Of a stretch of 8,216 nt of DNA, positions 5,540 to 8,216 are shown in pieces; position 1 is the stretch's first letter; each line of letters starts with the position of its first letter. The notes under the pieces are model-generated. The model had not been told where the DNA came from. It searched no databases and was given only the letters and a program-made list of their open reading frames with translations. Position numbers and translations under genes: made by a program. Source of the DNA: Ramlibacter sp. (lineage in GTDB: Bacteria > Pseudomonadota > Gammaproteobacteria > Burkholderiales > Burkholderiaceae_C); the NCBI GenBank assembly GCA_028292185.1, contig JAQGMT010000189.1, positions 1 through 8,216 on the forward strand, given 5' to 3'.

Positions 5540-7630
5540 ATGTCCGCCGGCCTGAACCCCGCCCAGCAAGAAGCTGTCAACTACATGCACGGGCCCTGTC
5601 TGGTGCTGGCGGGCGCCGGTTCGGGCAAGACCCGGGTCATCACGCACAAGGTGGCGCGATTGATCCAGACCGGCTTGGAGCCCAAGCGAATCGCCGCCAT
5701 CACCTTCACCAACAAGGCCGCCGCGGAAATGCGTGAGCGCGCCAAGGCGCTGTGCGGACGCGAAGCCCGGGACGTGCTGATCTGCACCTTTCACGCGCTG
5801 GGCGTGCGGATGCTGCGCCAGGATGGCGCGGCGCTGGGCCTGAAGCCCACCTTTTCGATCCTCGATAGCGACGACGTCACGGGCCTGCTCAAGGACGCTG
5901 GCGGCAGCACCGACCTCAAGACCGCGCGCCAGTGGCAGTGGGCGATCAGCCTGTGGAAAAACATGGGGCTCAATGCGGCGCAGGCGGAAGCTCAGGCCAA
6001 GGATGACAACGAGAAGGTGACCGCGCGGATCATGGCGCGCTATGAAGAGCGCCTGGCCGCCTACCAGAGCGTCGACTTCGACGACCTGATCGGCCTGCCG
6101 TTGAAACTGCTGCAGCAGCATGCGCAGGTTCGCGAGAAGTGGCAGGCGCAACTGGGCCACGTGCTGGTCGATGAATACCAGGACACCAATGCCACGCAAT
6201 ACGAGGTGCTGAAACTGCTGGTGGGCGAGCGCGGCCGCTTCACCGCGGTGGGCGATGACGACCAGTCGATCTACGGCTGGCGCGGCGCCACATTGGACAA
6301 CCTGAAGCGCCTGCCGCTGGACTTTCCCAATCTCAAGGTGGTGAAACTCGAGCAGAACTACCGCTCCACCAGCGCGATCCTGCGGGCGGCCAACAACGTG
6401 ATCGGGCCGAACCCGAAACTCTTTCCCAAGACGCTGTTCTCCGAACTGGGCGAAGGCGAACCGGTGCGCATCGTCGATGCCGACAACGAGGCGCACGAAG
6501 CCGAGCGCGCGGTGGCCCGCATTCAATCGACCCGCGCCAACGGGCTGGGCCAGGAATGGAAAGAGTTCGCGGTGCTCTATCGCGCCAATCACCAGGCGCG
6601 CGTGTTCGAGCAGGCGCTGCGCAAGGCGCAGATTCCGTACAAGGTCTCGGGCGGGCAAAGTTTTTTCGACCGCGCCGAGATCAAGGACCTGTGCTCGTGG
6701 TTGCGCCTGGTCGTCAACAACGACGACGACCCTGCCTTCCTGCGCGCCATCACCGCGCCCAAGCGCGGCATCGGCCACCAGACGCTGCAAAGCCTGGGCG
6801 TGTTCGCCGGCAAGTACAAGCTTAGTTTGTTCGCGGCGCTGTTCTCCCATTCGCTCAGCTCCGCGGTATCGACGCGCGCCATCGGCGGCCTGCACGAGTT
6901 CGGCCGCTACGTGAACGACCTGGAATTCCGGGCCCGCCATACGGCGGGCGCGCAGGACGCACGGGTGTTTCTGCTGGATTGGCTGAAGGACATCGGCTAC
7001 GAAAAACATCTGTACGAAGGCGAAGACAACGAGAAGCTGGCCGCGTCCCGCTGGACCAACGTGATCGAGTTCTGCGACTGGATGGCGCAACGCTGCGGCG
7101 GCGAGATCGACGACACCGCCGGCGTCAGCATCGCCAGCGAGAAGAAGACCTTGCTCGAGGTGGCGCAGACCGTTTCGCTGCTCTCCACCATCAGCGAGCG
7201 CGAGAAAGACCAGAACGTGGTGACGCTGTCGACCCTGCATGCCGCCAAGGGCCTGGAGTGGCCGCACGTGATGCTGGTGGGCGTCACCGAGGGCTTGTTG
7301 CCTTTCAAGTTGGGCGAGGATGAAGGACCTTCCGGCAAAGCGGAGGGCGCCATGTCCGAAGGCATCCTGCAGCGCCTGCAGGAAGAGCGGCGCCTGATGT
7401 ATGTGGGCATCACGCGGGCGCAGCGCTCGCTGGCCGTCAGCTGGACCAAGCGGCGCAAGAAGGGCCGCGAGATGATCCCCGCGCAGCCCAGCCGCTTCAT
7501 CGCCGAGATGGCGTTGGAAACCGGCACCACCCGGGAAGACCCGCGCGAAAAGCTCAAGGCGCTGCGCGCCGAGTTCGCCAAGAAGGCGCTGGACGGCGCC
7601 GCGGCCGCAGCGTCCGCGGCGCCGCCATGA
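5540..7630 (+). CDS. rep: ATP-dependent DNA helicase Rep (UvrD/Rep superfamily 1)
   Basis: The 696-residue protein follows E. coli Rep closely along its whole length (recalled Rep, about 673 residues). It is a 3'-5' single-strand DNA translocase that helps replication forks past bound proteins. Superfamily 1 motifs in order: Q-motif LNPAQQEAV (5-13), Walker A AGAGSGKT (24-31), Ia AAITFTNKAA (52-61), motif II DEYQDTN (211-217), III GDDDQSIYGWRGA (238-250), IV LEQNYRS (270-276), V TLHAAKGLEW (565-574) and VI VGITRAQ (622-628). All catalytic residues are present. Relative to E. coli Rep there are about 15 extra residues between motifs V and VI (about 590-612) and an alanine-rich tail. The frame is open back to an ATG at 5381 inside the kinase gene, but the ATG at 5540 matches the Rep N-terminus, so I use it despite no clear Shine-Dalgarno. 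UvrD and PcrA are the alternatives; the QSIYGWRGA, LEQNYRS and FFDRAEIKDL context favours Rep. Confidence 0.95.
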   Translation: MSAGLNPAQQEAVNYMHGPCLVLAGAGSGKTRVITHKVARLIQTGLEPKRIAAITFTNKAAAEMRERAKALCGREARDVLICTFHALGVRMLRQDGAALGLKPTFSILDSDDVTGLLKDAGGSTDLKTARQWQWAISLWKNMGLNAAQAEAQAKDDNEKVTARIMARYEERLAAYQSVDFDDLIGLPLKLLQQHAQVREKWQAQLGHVLVDEYQDTNATQYEVLKLLVGERGRFTAVGDDDQSIYGWRGATLDNLKRLPLDFPNLKVVKLEQNYRSTSAILRAANNVIGPNPKLFPKTLFSELGEGEPVRIVDADNEAHEAERAVARIQSTRANGLGQEWKEFAVLYRANHQARVFEQALRKAQIPYKVSGGQSFFDRAEIKDLCSWLRLVVNNDDDPAFLRAITAPKRGIGHQTLQSLGVFAGKYKLSLFAALFSHSLSSAVSTRAIGGLHEFGRYVNDLEFRARHTAGAQDARVFLLDWLKDIGYEKHLYEGEDNEKLAASRWTNVIEFCDWMAQRCGGEIDDTAGVSIASEKKTLLEVAQTVSLLSTISEREKDQNVVTLSTLHAAKGLEWPHVMLVGVTEGLLPFKLGEDEGPSGKAEGAMSEGILQRLQEERRLMYVGITRAQRSLAVSWTKRRKKGREMIPAQPSRFIAEMALETGTTREDPREKLKALRAEFAKKALDGAAAAASAAPP

Positions 7631-8058
7631 GGGGTGGGGCGGCCGCGTTGGCGGCACTGCTCGCGTCGGGTGTGGCTGGTGCGCAAGCCACCGGGCCAAC
7701 CCCACAGCCCGACTGTCCCCAGGCCTTCGAAGCCGGCCAGCGCCATCTGCTGGGCCTGTGGCACGCGCAATTCGAAGGCACGCCGCGCGGGGCCACGCTG
7801 CTGCTCGAACCTCATCCGGATCAGAGCGAAAGCGTACGCGGCGAGATCAATCGTGACGGCGAGCGCAGCGCCGTCTCCGGCGAGCTCGACGAGGGCGACT
7901 TCACCCTGGAAGAATCGCGCAACGGCGTCAACATCAGTGCCGCGTGGCTGGGCGAGGTGGTCGAAGGATCCTGTGGCCGCGAGATTCGCGGAACCTGGCG
8001 CAGCGAAACCGACAAAGCCGAGCGGCCCTTTGTGCTGCACAAGCTCGGAACGCCGTAG
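7627..8058 (+). CDS. Small exported protein of unknown function
   Basis: I do not recognise this 143-residue protein. Its N-terminus looks like a Sec signal peptide: an Arg at position 2, a short Ala/Leu core (about 5-15) and a likely cleavage after AGAQA (17-21). The mature part is about 120 residues, acidic and rich in alternating polar/hydrophobic segments (for example ATLLLEPHP at 56-64, SAVSGELDEGDFTLEES at 81-97, EIRGTWRS at 119-126), which suggests a small beta-sandwich or lipocalin-like barrel. It has just two cysteines, Cys30 and Cys116, well placed for one disulfide in the periplasm. Its ATG overlaps the rep stop as ATGA, so it is probably translated by coupling to the helicase; I see no independent ribosome site of note. 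It is followed 46 nt later by another exported protein. A localisation by signal peptide is inferred, not proven. Confidence 0.75.
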   Translation: MRGGAAALAALLASGVAGAQATGPTPQPDCPQAFEAGQRHLLGLWHAQFEGTPRGATLLLEPHPDQSESVRGEINRDGERSAVSGELDEGDFTLEESRNGVNISAAWLGEVVEGSCGREIRGTWRSETDKAERPFVLHKLGTP

Positions 8059-8104
8059 CCGGCCGGCAGCGCCCCTTTTCAAGATAGAACCGAGGAACAT
8101 TGCC

Positions 8105-8216
8105 ATGGCGCTTCGCCCGCTTCACCGCCTTTTATTTCCGCTCGGCTGGGTGGCGATGGCCGCCGCGCACGCCGCCGGGCCGGCCGGCGCTGCCGAACCC
8201 GCGGACGGCTGGCAGG
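8105..8216 (+). CDS. Exported protein, N-terminus only (continues past right edge)
   Basis: Only 37 codons are visible. The ATG at 8105 has a good GAGGAA ribosome site (8092-8097) 7 nt upstream. The start MALRPLHRLLFPLGWVAMAA has positive residues followed by a hydrophobic core, then AHAAGPAGAA, a typical signal peptide with cleavage likely after AHA (residue 23) or nearby. After this comes EPADGWQ and the edge. No domain can be assigned. Position, strand and its own ribosome site suggest it is the third gene of the rep transcript, with function perhaps related to the preceding exported protein. Confidence 0.7.
   Translation, partial: MALRPLHRLLFPLGWVAMAAAHAAGPAGAAEPADGWQ

Noticed and set aside
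5309..7705. A 798-codon minus-strand open frame antisense to rep
   Set aside because: It lies opposite an unmistakable helicase. Its translation is low-complexity (rich in Arg, Ala, Gly, His, Gln) with no recognisable domain, as expected from the GC-rich shadow frame.

Overview
The window is GC-rich, densely coded chromosomal DNA. Codon use, gene content and the protein families (a Rep helicase close to the proteobacterial type, an ALS-like ThDP enzyme, a Crp/Fnr regulator with an RRESVT recognition helix) suggest a betaproteobacterium, probably Burkholderiales/Comamonadaceae. This placement is inference from sequence character; no database was searched. I see no mobile element, CRISPR array, tRNA or rRNA.

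Left half (1-4447) is all on the minus strand. In transcription order it holds a Crp/Fnr-family regulator (4447-3701), an AEC-family permease with a GTG start (3672-2707), a cyclase-family metal hydrolase (2580-1615) and an acetolactate-synthase-like thiamine diphosphate enzyme (1588 to beyond the left edge). The cyclase and ThDP enzyme lie 26 nt apart and form a clear two-gene operon. It has its own near-consensus sigma70 promoter (TTGACA, 16 bp, TATATT), with one dyad over each core element, so it looks repressor-controlled and inducible. The likely theme is catabolism of a small carbonyl compound: the hydrolase opens or hydrolyses the substrate, the ThDP enzyme decarboxylates or transfers a 2-oxo acid, and the AEC permease may carry a related organic acid. 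The substrate cannot be read from the sequence.

Centre (4448-4604) is a 157-bp divergent intergenic region with an AT-rich core. It separates the Crp/Fnr gene from a plus-strand, soluble, sensor-less histidine kinase (4605-5423).

Right half (5424-8216) is on the plus strand. It holds a full-length Rep-type ATP-dependent DNA helicase (5540-7630), a small exported protein of unknown function whose ATG overlaps the rep stop codon (ATGA), and the first 37 codons of another exported protein running off the right edge.

Most of the window is ordinary core or accessory metabolism. The items most worth a second look are the dyad-covered promoter, the uncharacterised hydrolase/ThDP-enzyme pair with its non-canonical active-site motifs, and the helicase/exported-protein overlap.
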